64,000 bases of DNA from Artemisia argyi (GCA_030686995.1 CM060709.1:268937057-269001056); one strand, 5' to 3'. Shown: positions 33,678 to 45,626, counted from the first letter of the stretch. A program made the numbers and translations. The notes: a model not told the origin generated them from the sequence alone.

Positions 33678-34153
33678 TGTTGATCCCAGTTGAGCTAATA
33701 CGATCTTATATAGAAGTTAACTTAAACAAATACTTAAGCTTAAATGCGGAATATAAAAGCTTAACTTAAGAAGATTAAGAATTCTCTTTCAACACTTCAA
33801 TATTTATTAATACGAGCACTCAATAATGCTAGGGTTTTACAACCTTGAAGTGAATAATAATACGTCCATACTCTAACCCTAGGATCCTCCTTTTATAGGC
33901 CAAGGAGTCCTACTAGGTTTACAATACCTTTCTCTACAAGATAAGAATAATCTAAATAGATAAACTATACAAAGAATCTATTCCATAATTATCCTATCGT
34001 ATACAATGTTAATCTATTCAGCAGTAGTTTCACCAAGCAGCAGATAGTCTTCAGCAGCAGAGTCATTAACACTAGCAGCAGTTTCATTGTAGCAGCAGTA
34101 TTACTCAGCAGCAGAGTTACTTAGCAGCAGTGTCACTTGGTCAAAACCCAACA
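33678..34153 (-). mobile_element. Copia 5' LTR
   Basis: 476 bp, same sequence by eye as 21984-22459. TATA box CTATAAAAGG at 33889-33898 (minus). Seven GCAGCAG-type motifs at 34019-34133 lie 120-235 bp upstream of it in element sense. Confidence 0.93.
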
Positions 34154-34158
34154 CTATT

Positions 34159-34375
34159 GTACAATTCCCGGTTGAGATTATTTCCGGAAAAACTTAAGTC
34201 TAGATGGTATGGACCATTTACGGTGAAGAATTCCTCTAAAACTGGAGCCGTGGTGTTATTAGACGATGAAGGTAGGGAATTTACTGTTAACATACAACGT
34301 GTAAAACATTATCAAGAAAATAACAATGAAATGATTAGTGAGGAGGATATGACGTTTGATGATGAGGTTACGTAG
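34159..34375 (+). pseudogene. Element A integrase C-terminal end (after the copia insertion)
   Basis: Continues the integrase of A on the far side of the copia element, starting YNSRLRLFPEKLKSRWYGPF, the GPY/F-type domain thought to contact DNA or chromatin. It ends with an acidic tail at a TAG. The target duplication CTATT is at 21979-21983 and 34154-34158. The open frame that seems to begin earlier, inside the copia LTR, is accidental. Confidence 0.9.
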
Positions 34376-36828
34376 TAACCCATGACCTTGAGTCTAGCTA
34401 CAAGACGCGTAAATAAAGAAAAGCGCTTCTTGGGAGGCAACCCATGTTTTGTGTGATTTTATTTTGTTTGTTTGTTATTTGCTTCCGTATGCATGCTTTA
34501 TTTTTATTGTTGGTTGATCATGTTTCTCAATTAAATAGTGGAAATACTTTACTTTGTTGTTTTGGCCTAGTCTTAACTCCACCTAAAAGTATTTTTGCAA
34601 AAGATAAGTGTAAGGGAAACCCCAAATATATTTTTAAGAAACAAACACGATCAGGATTCTCCACAATATTAAATGAACATGTATATTCGTATTTGTTAGA
34701 GTCAAATGCTTGTATTGAGTCATAATGAAGTTTTGCAGGATTTTCCAGGAAGTAGGACCAAGTTTTTCCAGAAATTTTCTGGAAACTTAACATAAAAATT
34801 CTGCAGGTCACTTCTGACGGCGTCAAGAATTTCTTCTTGACGACGTCACGTGTAAAAATCTGGAAATTTTACCGGTTTTGTTTTTCTAACGGAGTCTTAT
34901 GGTTTTTGTGAATTATTAAGTTTTATAATCTCCAGGAAATCTGCAAACTTCATTCCACAAGCATTATATCTTATCTTGTTTTCTAGGATTTAGTAACTTA
35001 TATAGGATGCCGCCGATTTTACGCGAGGTTGTCTTGTTTGTTTTCTCAGGATTTACAGGTTATGTATGACAAGAAGATGATTTATATTCTGGAAGGGAAG
35101 CTTTGATTGTTCATTTTCTTGGAGGAAGATCTAACCTGGCCACCTTATTATCCATACCGAGCGAATCAGGGGAGTATTTGATTTAATTCTTTTTACTTTT
35201 TCACTTTTACATTCTTTACTTGAACATTGGGGACAATGTTCATCTTAAGTGTAAGGGGAGGGTAAAATGATGATACCTTACATATGCACTTTCGCTTGAG
35301 TTTGTTTTGTTTAATGGTAGATGTGTAATAAAACTATGAGAAATACTTGTTAGTGCAATTTTAGCGCCAAATTTAAAATTTTTTACAACATTTAGGAGTG
35401 AAACTTTAGCCATAGCAAGCGTCTCATGGATAGGAGATTGTATGACTAGCACATAACCGTATATTCAGAAAAATTTTCCACCCAAATATGTGAGGTTCGC
35501 CTTTAGATTTGAAAGGAAAAGCATTTACAATTAGTGCTTATGAGTGTACCGGTAGCATTTAGATTCTAGAACTTGCGTTAGTGATGCATCCCGAGACCGC
35601 TAGTGAGACTACATTCGTGTAGTAGGATTTACTACATGATAAGAGGCATTAGGATCACCCTTGTGTTAAATCCGTATCATAATTACTTGGCTAGTTAAGT
35701 CAACTAATTTTTCCCACACCCTTAGCGTTGTACTCATTTTTAGTACATGAAACCCCTAGTACACCCCTACGAGCCTATCTTTTCGTTTCTAACTTTAAGC
35801 ATTTTACTTAAAGGAAGAATTTGTTACACCCCACTTAAATGTACAACCAAATCGCCTTAGCCTTCCGTGTATGCACTCATTTTTAGTGCATTATTGTTAT
35901 TTGTTAAACCCTAAGTTAACTTTCTAATTGATTACATGGTTGCTAAGTCGAGTCATATCCTTGTACATATTGTTTTGGGACGATTGGGACTCATGGGTAA
36001 AGTACTTATTTATGGAGTAATGGGGAAGAACATCATTTTATTACCCCCATATGTACGTTAATCTTAAAAGTTCTCCAAGTGTTTTGATTTTCTTAATTCG
36101 AGTCATTAGTTTAGTTTATTGTAAAGTATGTAAAAAATCAAGTGTAAGGGAAATATTCATTCCCTATGATGTATTATTTTGGATGGTAGGGTAAGAGTGT
36201 ATGCAAAAAAAAAAAAAAAAAAAATCGAAAAAACAAGAAAAAGAAAAAAAAGTATAGAAAAAAGGAAAAGAGAAAAAACATACGGACTACCATCCCGTTT
36301 CATTCTATGTTTATTTTATGTTTTTGTTATTTTTCATTTAGTAGCTTAAGTCGAGTCTAGTCTTGGCTTAGCAACGCCATATTGTACATGTAATTAACCA
36401 AGATTGTTAACTCGCCACCAGTAAAACTTCCTTTATCCAACAAACCGTGTATTTCATATCCCTACACCTAACGTTACAACCCTTTAAAAGACCTTTTTGA
36501 TAGTTTATCCTAGGTGCTTACGCCATGTGGTGGAGGTTTGATCATTTCCCAAGCCTATGGTAATCTATTTTGCTATGACAGGTAGTGAGAGATATCTTCC
36601 GTTTCCATATTGTAATTTATACTTTATTACACCCGAGAGATGTGAGTATCTAAACACTATTTGTGAGGTGCTAGTATATGACCTCCGTGCTTGTCTATTG
36701 GTCTTTAGTGGAACGATTATTTGTTGTAATTACTTTTATATTAGTGTTAAATGACCCCTAACTTGTATTTTGAGTAGAATAAAAGCGCATTTGCTTGAGG
36801 ATAAGCAAATCTCAAGTGTAAGGGTATA
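34376..36828 (+). other. Element A 3' untranslated region
   Basis: Noncoding 2.45 kb between the integrase stop and the 3' LTR. It holds the conserved hairpin at 34421-34443 and four AAGTGTAAGGG-type purine tracts (about 34606, 35248, 36139, 36814). TGACGGCGTCA sites lie near 34815-34850, one of the same class as in the LTR. A long A-rich tract spans 36205-36290. A perfect stem-loop (TTTGCTTGAGGATAAGCAAA, 36790-36809) stands before the last purine tract, which abuts the LTR. No env-like ORF is visible. The homologous region of element B is 39444-42188. Confidence 0.75.
34421..34443 (+). other. Conserved post-coding hairpin of element A
   Basis: Contains GCGCTTCTTGGGAGGCAACC. GCTTC and GAGGC can pair (one G-U pair) around a TTGG loop. 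The same 23-nt block occurs in B (42124-42146) and D (62003-62025) just after their coding regions, with only one loop base changed in D. Confidence 0.75.
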
Positions 36829-38217
36829 TGATGAGGCGAAAAATGAACCGTTTTTAGGGGGTCATTTAAGCCCAGAATTGAATTTATTTGATCAAATATT
36901 GCCTTAAATCGTTACTTTTGTGATTTTAGGTACTTTGGGAGAGAAATCTGGAAAAGGAAGCAATTCGGACTTTTTTTGAGCGTAAAAGTGAAGAAAACGC
37001 CAAAGTCTTAATTTTCCTTGCTGGGAACAGTAGGTGACGGCGTCAAGAGTAATTTCCATGACGGCCCAGTACATATTTGACGGCATTACAAGGTAGGGCG
37101 TCAAGAGGAAAATGCATGACGACCTGGAAACACATAACACTTGACGGCGTCAGATCTGGATCAAGGCAGTCCGAGGAGTATTTTGGCGGCGAGGTGATGG
37201 CGTCACAAAATTGCTCTTGACGCCGTCAGCCCCTATTTCCTATATATAGTTTTCTAATTTTCACATTAAAAAGAGAGAAGTTTTGGAGAAACCCTAAGGC
37301 CGAACTTGGCACGAATTTTACAGGTTTTTCAAGGGTTCTTAGCCCTTGATACCTTTCATGTGTAATTGAGATAAGTATTCTTTTAATTCAATCAATATGT
37401 CTATGTGTTGGTTGTCTATATCTTGTTCTTGTCTTAATTCCATCATGCTAGGCTAGATCTATCTTGTGTTTGCTTGGATCTAATGAAACCTAGATGTTAA
37501 TTATGTGTTGATTACTTGTTTATGGTTGTATTGGATGAATGAATTCGATGTTAGGCTTAAGAAAACTGGCAGATCTCCAAATGGTAACATGCTTGAACGT
37601 CTTAGGAAACATGAACTGACGTGCACTAGGTTTTATTGGTTGTATTTAATGCATGAGTAAATTCTAATGATCCCATGTTAGGAGCTTCTTAGCCGGCTCG
37701 ACATAGGAGTGAAGTAGGCACTCATAGGATTGGGGAATTAAGTGCGCCACCCCATGAATGGTATTAAGGAATACAATCCATCATCCACGCAACTATAACA
37801 AGTAATTAACGTGTAAAAGATATCTAGGGAGTAGTGAAATCTAAGTAAACACATTTTCTCCACTTATTGCTCACAACCTTAGCTTAATTTAGTTTATTTT
37901 TATTTTTAGTATTTTATTTTGATTGAATCTTTAGTATTGGGTTAGTTGACTAGCAACTAATTCCGCCCAAATCCTTAAAACCCGAGATTTTTACTTGCTT
38001 TCTAAAAAAATATAAAAATACAAAAATAATCATCTCTCATCTTTAGAACTAGTATTTAGGTTTTCTAATCCTAGCGACACTATTCCTAGCTGAACGATCA
38101 ATCCCCCGGTACTTGTCACTATACTATACTACAACGATCAGGTACACTGCCTGGTGGGGGTTGTAAGTTTCTCAAGATCCCTTGAGAGGTAAAGCCTGGT
38201 GCGATTCCCACGTATCA
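36829..38217 (+). mobile_element. Element A 3' LTR
   Basis: 1389 bp, starts TGATGAGGCG directly after the purine tract and ends CACGTATCA before the GAAAG duplication. It carries the same TGACGGCGTCA array and TATA box as the 5' LTR, with scattered substitutions. Confidence 0.9.
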
Positions 38218-39443
38218 GAAAGCAAGTAAAAATCTCGGGTATTGGAAGAGTGGGCGGAATTAGTTGCTAGTCAACTAACCCAAATAACTACAAATGCAAT
38301 AAAAATAAAATAACAAGAAAATAAAATGTGAGAAAAACCTTATATGGAGAGAAACGTGTTTACTTAGATTTCACTACTCCCTAGCTATCTTTCATTAATT
38401 GATTAGTTTGTTACAATTGCGTGTATGACGGGTTATATTCCTTAATACCATTCGTGGGGCCGTGTACGGTCTTCCCCAACTCTATAAGCTTCTACCTCTT
38501 CCTATGTCGAGCCGACAACTAGCACCTAACATGGCCTCCTTAGTAGTCACTTATGCATTAAATATAACCATTAAAATCATAGTACACATCCGATTCATGT
38601 TTCTTAAGACGTTCAAGCATGTTACCAATTGGAGATTAGCCAGTTTTCTTAAGCCTAACAATGAAATTATTCATCCAACAACAATTAATAACAAAAAATC
38701 AATCAACAATCAATAGCTAGGTTTCATTACATCTAAGCAAACACAAATAAACCTAGCCTAGCATGTTAATGTAAAGACAAGCATAAGATAGAATCAGACA
38801 AAACATATACATATTGAATGATTATTGGAAGACTTATCTTTAATTAATCATGGATGAAAGAAGGGTTTAAAACCCTTACAAAAAGGCTAAAATTCGTCCT
38901 AGGCTTTATGGTGAAGTTCCTCCAAAAGTTCTCTCACTAATGAATGAAAATTAGAAAACTATATATAGAAAATAAAATCTGACGGCGTCACGTTATACAT
39001 GTGACGCCGTCAACTCGCCGCCAATGCTTTCCTCGGTTTGCCTAGATCCAGATCTGACGCCGTCACCTTATATTCTTCACTGGCCATCACCTTATAGAAT
39101 GTACGTGATGGCCTAGGCGTCACAAAGGGTAACTCCATCACTCTTTAAATCCAAAAAACATTCTGGCACGTCTCGTGTAAAATTCATATCCACCTCTTTG
39201 CCAATACGTGACGCCGTCACCTTTAGAACGTGACACCGTCAGGTACTGTTTCCAGCTTGATTTGGAGACTTTGTCGTTTTCTTCACTTTTCGCTCCAAAA
39301 AATGTCCAAAATGCTTTCTTTTCCAGATTTGTTCTCCAAAGTACCTAAAATGGCAAAAGGAACGATTTGAGGCAATATTTGATCAAATAATCACGAGTTA
39401 GGGCTTAAATGACCCCCTAAAAGCGTAACACTTTTCGCCTCAT
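38218..39443 (-). mobile_element. Element B 3' LTR, proximal fragment
   Basis: Continues the B LTR after element A. In minus sense it begins TGATGAGGCGAAAAGTG at 39443. Sites of the TGACGCCGTCA class occur between about 38980 and 39245. The A and B LTRs are related but clearly diverged and lie in opposite orientation. Confidence 0.85.
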
Positions 39444-42188
39444 CATATACCCTTACACTTGAGATTTGCTTGTCCGCAAGCAAATGCTCTTTTATTCTAA
39501 TCAAAATACAAGCTAGGGGTCATTTAACACTAATACAAAAGTAATTACAACAAATGATCGTTCCACTTTAACCAAAACAAGCACGAAAATTATACACTAG
39601 CACCTCACAAGTAGTGTTTGGATACTCACATTTCTCGGGTATAATAAATGTATATATCACAAATGAAAATGAAAAATATCTCTCACTACCTGTCATAACA
39701 CATAGATTACCATAGGCTTTGGAAAGGATCAAACCTCCACCACTTTGGCGTAAGCACCTAGGATAAACTATCAAAGAGGTCTTTTAAAGGGTTGTAACGT
39801 GAGGTGTAGGGATATGATAACCACAGTTTTGTTAGATAAAGGCAATCATTACTGGTGGCAAGTTAATCATCTTGGTCAATTACATGTACAATGTGGCGCT
39901 GCTAAGCTAAGACTCGACTCGACTTAAGCTGATGAAAACTACAAAAACATAAAAAGAAACATAAAAGGAAACGGGATGGTAGTCCGTATGTTTTTTTTTC
40001 TACTTCTTTTTCTAAATATATTATTTTTCATACACTCTTTCCTTACCATCCAAAATAATACATCGTAGGGAATTTGCATTCCCCTTACACTTGAACTTTT
40101 ACATACTTTACAATCAACTATTCTAATGACTCGAATTAAGATAATCAAAACACTTGGAGTACTTTTTAAGATATTAACGCACATATGGGGGTAATAATTG
40201 ACTTCTTTTCCATTACTCCATAACAATAGTACTTTACCCATGAGTCCCAATCGTCCCAAAACAATATGTACAAGATGTGACTCGACTTAGCAACCATGTA
40301 ATAACTTAGATAACTAACTAAGGGTTTAAACATGTAACAATAATGCACTAAAGATGAGTGCATACAAGGAAGGCTAAGGAGATTTGGGTGTACATTTGGG
40401 GGTGGATTGTAAACAAATTCTACCTTTAAGTAAAATGCTTAAAGTTAGAAATGAAAAAGATAGGCTCGGAGGGGTGTACTAGGGGTATCGTCTACCAAAA
40501 ATGAGTACAACGCAAAGGTGTGGGAGAATTAATTGACCTTACTAGTAAAGTGTATTGACTTTATTGGTTAAGTAATTATGATACGGGTTTAACACAAGGG
40601 TTATCCTAATGCCTCTTATCATGTAGTAATCCAACTACACAAATGTACTCTCACATGTGGTCTTGGAATGCATCACTATCACAAGTTCTAGAATCTAAGT
40701 ACTACCGGTACACTCATAAGCATCTTTTCCAAACAAATCTAGGGGCGAACCTCACATATCTTGGGTGGAAATTTTTTTAAGTTGTACGGTTTTTTGTGTT
40801 AGTCATACAACTCCTATCCATGAGACGCTTATTAAGACTAAAGCTTCACTCCTATATGTTGTAAAAGATTTTAAATTTGGCGCTAAATTACCCTAACAAG
40901 TGTTTCTCTTGGTTTTATTACACACCTACCATTAAACAAACAAAAATCAAGTGTAATTGCATTCTCTAAGGTATCATCATTTACCCCCCCCCCCCCCCCC
41001 ATTACACTTAAGCTGAACATTATCCCCAATGTTCAATTAAAAGGATGTAAAAGTAAAGAAGGTAGAAGTATGAAACAAATGCTCCCCTGATTCGTTCGGT
41101 GTGGATAATGCGTTAACATGGTTAGATCCTCCTCCAAGAAAATGAACGTTGAAAGCTTCCCTCCATAAATATAAATCATCTTCTTGTCCAATATAACCTG
41201 TTAAACCTGAGAAAACAATCATGGCAAACCTCGCGTAAAATTGGCGGCAAACTCTATATATAATAAAATCCTAGAAAGCAAATAAAGATATAATGCTTGT
41301 GGAATGAATATTTGCAGATTTCCTGGAGTTTATAAAACTAAAGATTTAACAAAAACTTTACGATTCGAGCAGAAAAACAAAACCTGCAAAATTTTTCAGA
41401 ATTTTACACATGATGCCGTCAGGTTACAATCCTGACGCTGTCAGAAGTGACCTGCAGAAATCTCATGTTTAGTTTCCGGAAAATTTCTGGAAAATCTTTC
41501 GCCTTAATTCCTGGAAATCCTGCAAATTACTCATTATGACTCGATACAAGCATTTGACTCAAACAAATACTAAATGCATATTCGTTTAATATTGTTGTGA
41601 TTCATGTTCAATCTCGTTCTTAGAAACAAATTTAGATTTCCCTTACTGTTGGGATCGCTCCTAACAGTTAAATGTGACAACATTGTCGGGATTACATTAG
41701 TTATCCCATTTAGCCAAAACACAAGGACTTGTTATGTAATATTGCCATAGTATGTTTGTGTTAGGCTATATAAGCCCTCCTAGACTTCATTAGGAGGGTG
41801 AGACTTTGTGTATTTTCCTTTCATTTTCATTATTAATAAAACACTAGTTTCCCTTCTCTTTCTACTTTCTCTCACTACAATGGCTAACCTTTACTTTCAT
41901 CTTCCACGACCTCCCGAATCACAATAATCAATCTAAACCACGATCCTACACTTACAATTATCTTTTGCAAAATACCTTTATATGTAATTAAGACGAAGTT
42001 AAAAACAAAATAAAGCATTTTCACAATTTACCTTGAAACATGAGTCACAAACAATAAAAATAAAACATGCGTACAGAAACAAATAAAATCAAACAAACAA
42101 CAAACAACAAACAAATAAAGCTTGGGTTGCCTCCCAAGAAGCGCTTTTCTTTATTTACGAGTCTTGTAGCTAGACTCAAAGTCGTGCT
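39444..42188 (-). other. Element B 3' untranslated region
   Basis: Homologous to the same region in element A. It has a purine tract AAGTGTAAGGGTATA beside the LTR and a 9-bp perfect stem at 39464-39485 with a 4-nt loop. Further CCCTTACACTT tracts follow, then a C17 run at 40984-41000 and the conserved hairpin at 42124-42146. It is interrupted by a 304-bp solo LTR at 41647-41950. No gene is seen. Confidence 0.75.
41647..41950 (+). mobile_element. Solo LTR (304 bp) of a small LTR element
   Basis: Runs TGTTGGGATCG...CGATCCTACA, with CTTAC on both sides (41642-41646, 41951-41955). An internal CTATATAAG (about 41766) and AATAAAAC (about 41836) suggest promoter and poly(A) signals in plus orientation. 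It could be a solo LTR of a short copia or TRIM element. It lies inside one of the purine tracts of element B. Confidence 0.85.
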
Positions 42189-44728
42189 CTATCCTATATG
42201 AGTGAGTTCCTCATCGAGGACGTCTTTAGGGTCGAACTTAGCGTGTAGTTTCCTATCGGTTCTCTTAGTTTGGTATGACTTTTCAAACTTCTCTCCATTC
42301 GGATCATATAGAAACATCTTCATATGCCATGATCCGTCACCTTCCTTAGGTGGCTTGTCCCAATTCCATTTACATTTATCATCTTTCTTTTTCCATTTGT
42401 TCATCCCTAAGTTGATAGGCATCACTCCTAGGAATTCAATCATTTTCCTAAAGACTAAGGGATCCTCAAAGGGGTTTAATTCGTCATCCCTAGCTATGAG
42501 TTACTCCACCGAATGTGTTCAGTTTATGAACTCCTCCTCTAAATAAAATGGGCGTTGAGGTCCTATGAAGTCTCCATTGATCCAAGGTCCATATCTAGAT
42601 GGTCTTTTATTCATGTCTACCCAATGAGGTGTTGGTTCATTCTCATTATCGTAGCTATGCTTCTTAACATCGTAGACCGACCAAGTCTCACCTTCTCCTA
42701 CCGCTATCTTAGAATCCTTATAATCAATCATGGCACTAGCGGTCACTAAAAATCATCTTCCTACTAGCAATGGGCATGTAGTGTCACTAACCATATCAAG
42801 GACATGAAAATCCGCTAAGATAGTTAATCATCCTACGTGAACTACTATATCTATAATCATTCCTACCGGGTGGGCAACACTTCCATCCGCTAAACCAATT
42901 ATCACTTCCATCTCTTCTAACTTCCCTAGCTTAAGTGTGGTGTAAAGGGATAAAAGAATCAAGCTGAGACTTGACCCTAGATTGGCTAGTGTGTCGAAAG
43001 CTTTGGAGTCCCTATCTTACAATGTAAAACAAATATACCTGGATCATCAAGTTTCTTAGGTAGCTTGTTTTGAACGAAAGTGGTCCCATTTTTACCCAAC
43101 TTATGTCTTTCTTCATATTTTTCTAAGAGGGCATTGTAGTAGGGGGCATGGGCTAAGACATCAATGACGGGGTGCTCAAGGTAAAGTTCCTTAAATTCAT
43201 CGCCAAGGTCTTGTGTAGGAGGTGTTTCAACTATGCTATTGACCGGTTTGATGTTGGATGTTTTATTCAATTGGTCCTTTTGAAGAATTTGGGTTTGCTT
43301 GAAACACGTACTCATGGCATTGACCGAATAGTATTGTGGACAAGAATTATGAGACGAAACCGATGATATGGTGCTAACGCTTAGCTTCGGGTTCTTGACC
43401 ATGCTGCTAGGGAGTGCTCCCATTTCTCGGTCATTGAGAACTTTCAACAATGTGTCAATCTTATTTGTCATCTCACTTTGTTTTTGTTTGAAATCGGCTT
43501 CAAACTTTGCTAAACGAGCTTCTTGAGATGCCATAAATTTGGACATCAATCCTTCAAAGTTATTGGTACCACCATAGTTGTTGGAAGGATTTTTTTTGAA
43601 AGTATGGTTTGAGAATGAACCGTTTGATTGAAAACGATTAGGTGGATTGGAAGAATTGTTTTGAGGTGTGTTTTGGTTTTGTTTCCACCTAAAGTTTGGG
43701 TGATTTTTCCAAGAGGTATTGTATGAATCACCGTAAGGGTTTGGCTTGGGTTTGGAAGTGTACCACTTGTCTCCTGCTTCATCGGTACGCGAGGATGTGT
43801 AGTCCGCAAAAGCTTGTTCGGGGAGTTCCATGCAATCACGAGTGTCATGGGGACCACTACATAATTCACATGAAGAAGTGATTTTGTTCACTTGGCTTGA
43901 AGGTTTAGGAGCTTCGTAGGACTTCATGAGAAACTTGACTTGGTCTTCAAGTTCCATGATCCTACGGTCGGGAGTGCTTGAATTGTTCGAAGGCAAAGAT
44001 ATTGACTCGACCATTTTGTTCAAATCACGGGGGTCATTCCAACATTCGTTGTCATAGAGAGCAAGATCTTCTATGAGTTACCATGATTCTTCCGTACTTT
44101 GATCCCGTAGCTTGCCACCGGCCACTTGGTCAATGGTTTGCCTTGTGGAGAGATTGATATGGTCATAGAAGATTTGGACTTGGAGCCAAAGATCTATGCC
44201 ATAATGAGAGACTTTTTGGAGTAAGTCCTTGAATCGAGTCCATGCTTCGTAAAGAGTTTCACCTTGACGTTGTTGGACCATCAAGATGTAATTCCTTAAC
44301 TTGGTGGTTCTCCCTGGTTGGAAAAGTTGAGCAAGGAAACGAGAGGTGAGATCATTCCAAGATGTAATGGATCCCGCGGGTAAACGCTCAAGCCATTGAC
44401 TAACTTGGTCACATAGAGATAATTGGAAGAGACGCAATCAGGTCGTCTCTCAAGTTTCAACATCATGGTCTATGGAATCTACGATTTTGAGGAAATCCTT
44501 GAGATGTTGATTATGATCTTTGGAACGAAGTCCATGGAATGCACATCCGCTTTGCACCAACCGGATGGTTTCGGATCGCAAGGGAGACACATTGGCTCCT
44601 TGGGTGAGCTCAATGGTGTTTCGATAGCCTTGGTGGCTAGGACGGGAGTATTCTCCTAAAGTGCAGGGTTTAGGACGTTGGTTTAGTTGTGGTGGGTTGA
44701 TGGGATGAAAGATATTACCACCTTCCAT
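42189..44728 (-). pseudogene. Element B gag-protease, decayed
   Basis: Starts MEGGNIFHPINPPQLNQ at 44728. The Gag core is in one frame (HLKDFLKIVDSI, QWLERLPAGSITSWNDL, TRFKDLLQKVSHYGIDLW), broken by two stops near 44440 and one near 44078. From 44023 it continues with a Cys motif CELCSGPHDTRDC, an Asn/Pro-rich basic stretch and the protease entrance LPKKLDDPGIFVLHCKIG. After 42986 the protease is frameshifted but recognisable (LGSSLSL, then MTASAMIDYKDSKIAVGEG). A final segment with MIEFLGVMPINL and WDKPPKEGDGSWHMK ends at 42189. RT, RNase H and integrase are absent, and the conserved hairpin follows 43 nt later. The element must have depended on proteins from a relative such as A. Confidence 0.85.
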
Positions 44729-44876
44729 GATGTCAGATGGTAACGGTTACGAACAAAGGAACAAAGAAAAAGATAGACTAAAGGGAACCTATAAAGATAA
44801 AAATAAAAATCTCACTAGAAAGGAATCTAGCAAGTAGATCTAATAAAAAGAAATTTCAACCTAAGCAATAACTATT

Positions 44877-44893
44877 CCCCGGCAGCAGCGCCA
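44877..44893 (-). promoter_or_regulatory. Element B primer binding site (tRNA-Asp type)
   Basis: The minus strand reads TGGCGCTGCTGCCGGGG, six bases from the LTR end at 44900. It differs at two positions from the Athila-type PBS complementary to tRNA-Asp. Confidence 0.8.
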
Positions 44894-44899
44894 AAAACT

Positions 44900-45626
44900 T
44901 GATGCGTGGTTTTACAACCTTGCAAAAGGTTTTACCTCTCGAGGGATCTTGAGAAGCTTGCAATCCCCACCAGGCAGTGTACCTGACCGATGTAGTATAG
45001 TGTAGTGGCAAGTACCGGAGGAATGATCGTTCTACTTGGGGAATAGTGTTCGTTAGGATTGAAACTTAATCAAACTAGGTCTAGAGGTGAGGGATGCTTC
45101 TTCTTGTATTTTTATGGTTTATGGAAAGCAAGTAAAAATCTTGGGTATTGGAAGAGTGGGCGGAATTAGTTGCCAGTCAACTAACCCAAATAACTACAAA
45201 TGCAATAAAAATAAAATAACAAGAAAACAAAATGTGAGAAAAACCTTATATGGAGAGAAACGTGTTTACTTAGATTTCACTACTCCCTAGCTATCTTTCA
45301 TTAATTGATGAGTTTGTTATAATTACATGGATGATGGGTTATATTCCTTAATACCATTTGTGGGGCCGTGTATGATCTTCCCCAACTCTATAAGCTTCTA
45401 CCTCTTCCTATGTCGAGCCGACAACTAGCTCCTAACATGGCATCCTTAGTAGTCACTTATGCATTAAATATAACCATTAAAATCATCGTACACATCCGAT
45501 TCATGTTTCTTAAGACGTTCAAGCATGGTACCGATTGGAGATTAGCCAATTTTCTTAAGCCTAACATCGAAATCATTCATCCAACAACAATTAATAACAA
45601 ACAATCAATCAACAATCAATAGCTAG
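44900..45626 (-). mobile_element. Element B 5' LTR, PBS-proximal fragment
   Basis: Plus-strand reading starts TGATGCGTGGTTTTACAACC and runs to the GCTAG duplication (45622-45626) where a related solo LTR has inserted. Confidence 0.88.

Larger units (their letters stand above)
21984..34153 (-). mobile_element. Full-length Ty1/copia element, Sirevirus-like, with ORF3 and an antisense gene
   Basis: 12,170 bp with 476-bp LTRs at 21984-22459 (3') and 33678-34153 (5'), which look identical by eye. Target duplication is CTATT on both sides. In minus orientation the PBS is TGGTATCAGAGC (initiator Met) beside the 5' LTR, and the PPT is AGGGGAGGATT beside the 3' LTR. Gene order in element sense is gag, pol (protease-integrase-RT-RNase H), an antisense gene, then ORF3. 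The RT motif [11 protein letters not shown] and the large extra ORF place it with Sireviruses. All three sense ORFs are open, so this is a recent and possibly active copy. Confidence 0.95.
14979..38217 (+). mobile_element. Element A: Athila-like Ty3/gypsy, gag-pro-pol, split by a copia element
   Basis: 5' LTR 14979-16367 and 3' LTR 36829-38217 are both 1389 bp, start TGATGAGGC and end CACGTATCA. GAAAG flanks both outer sides (14974-14978, 38218-38222), a perfect 5-bp target duplication inside the LTR of element B. The internal region encodes Gag, an Athila-type protease, RT, RNase H and integrase. It is broken by one frameshift, one stop and the copia insertion. The start of the internal region is replaced by 465 bp of element B LTR, so no PBS is present. 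Confidence 0.9.

Noticed and set aside
36200..36300. A-rich tract taken as a retroposon poly(A) tail
   Set aside because: The same T/A-rich tract is present at the homologous position in element B (about 39985-40030), so it is part of the shared 3' UTR.
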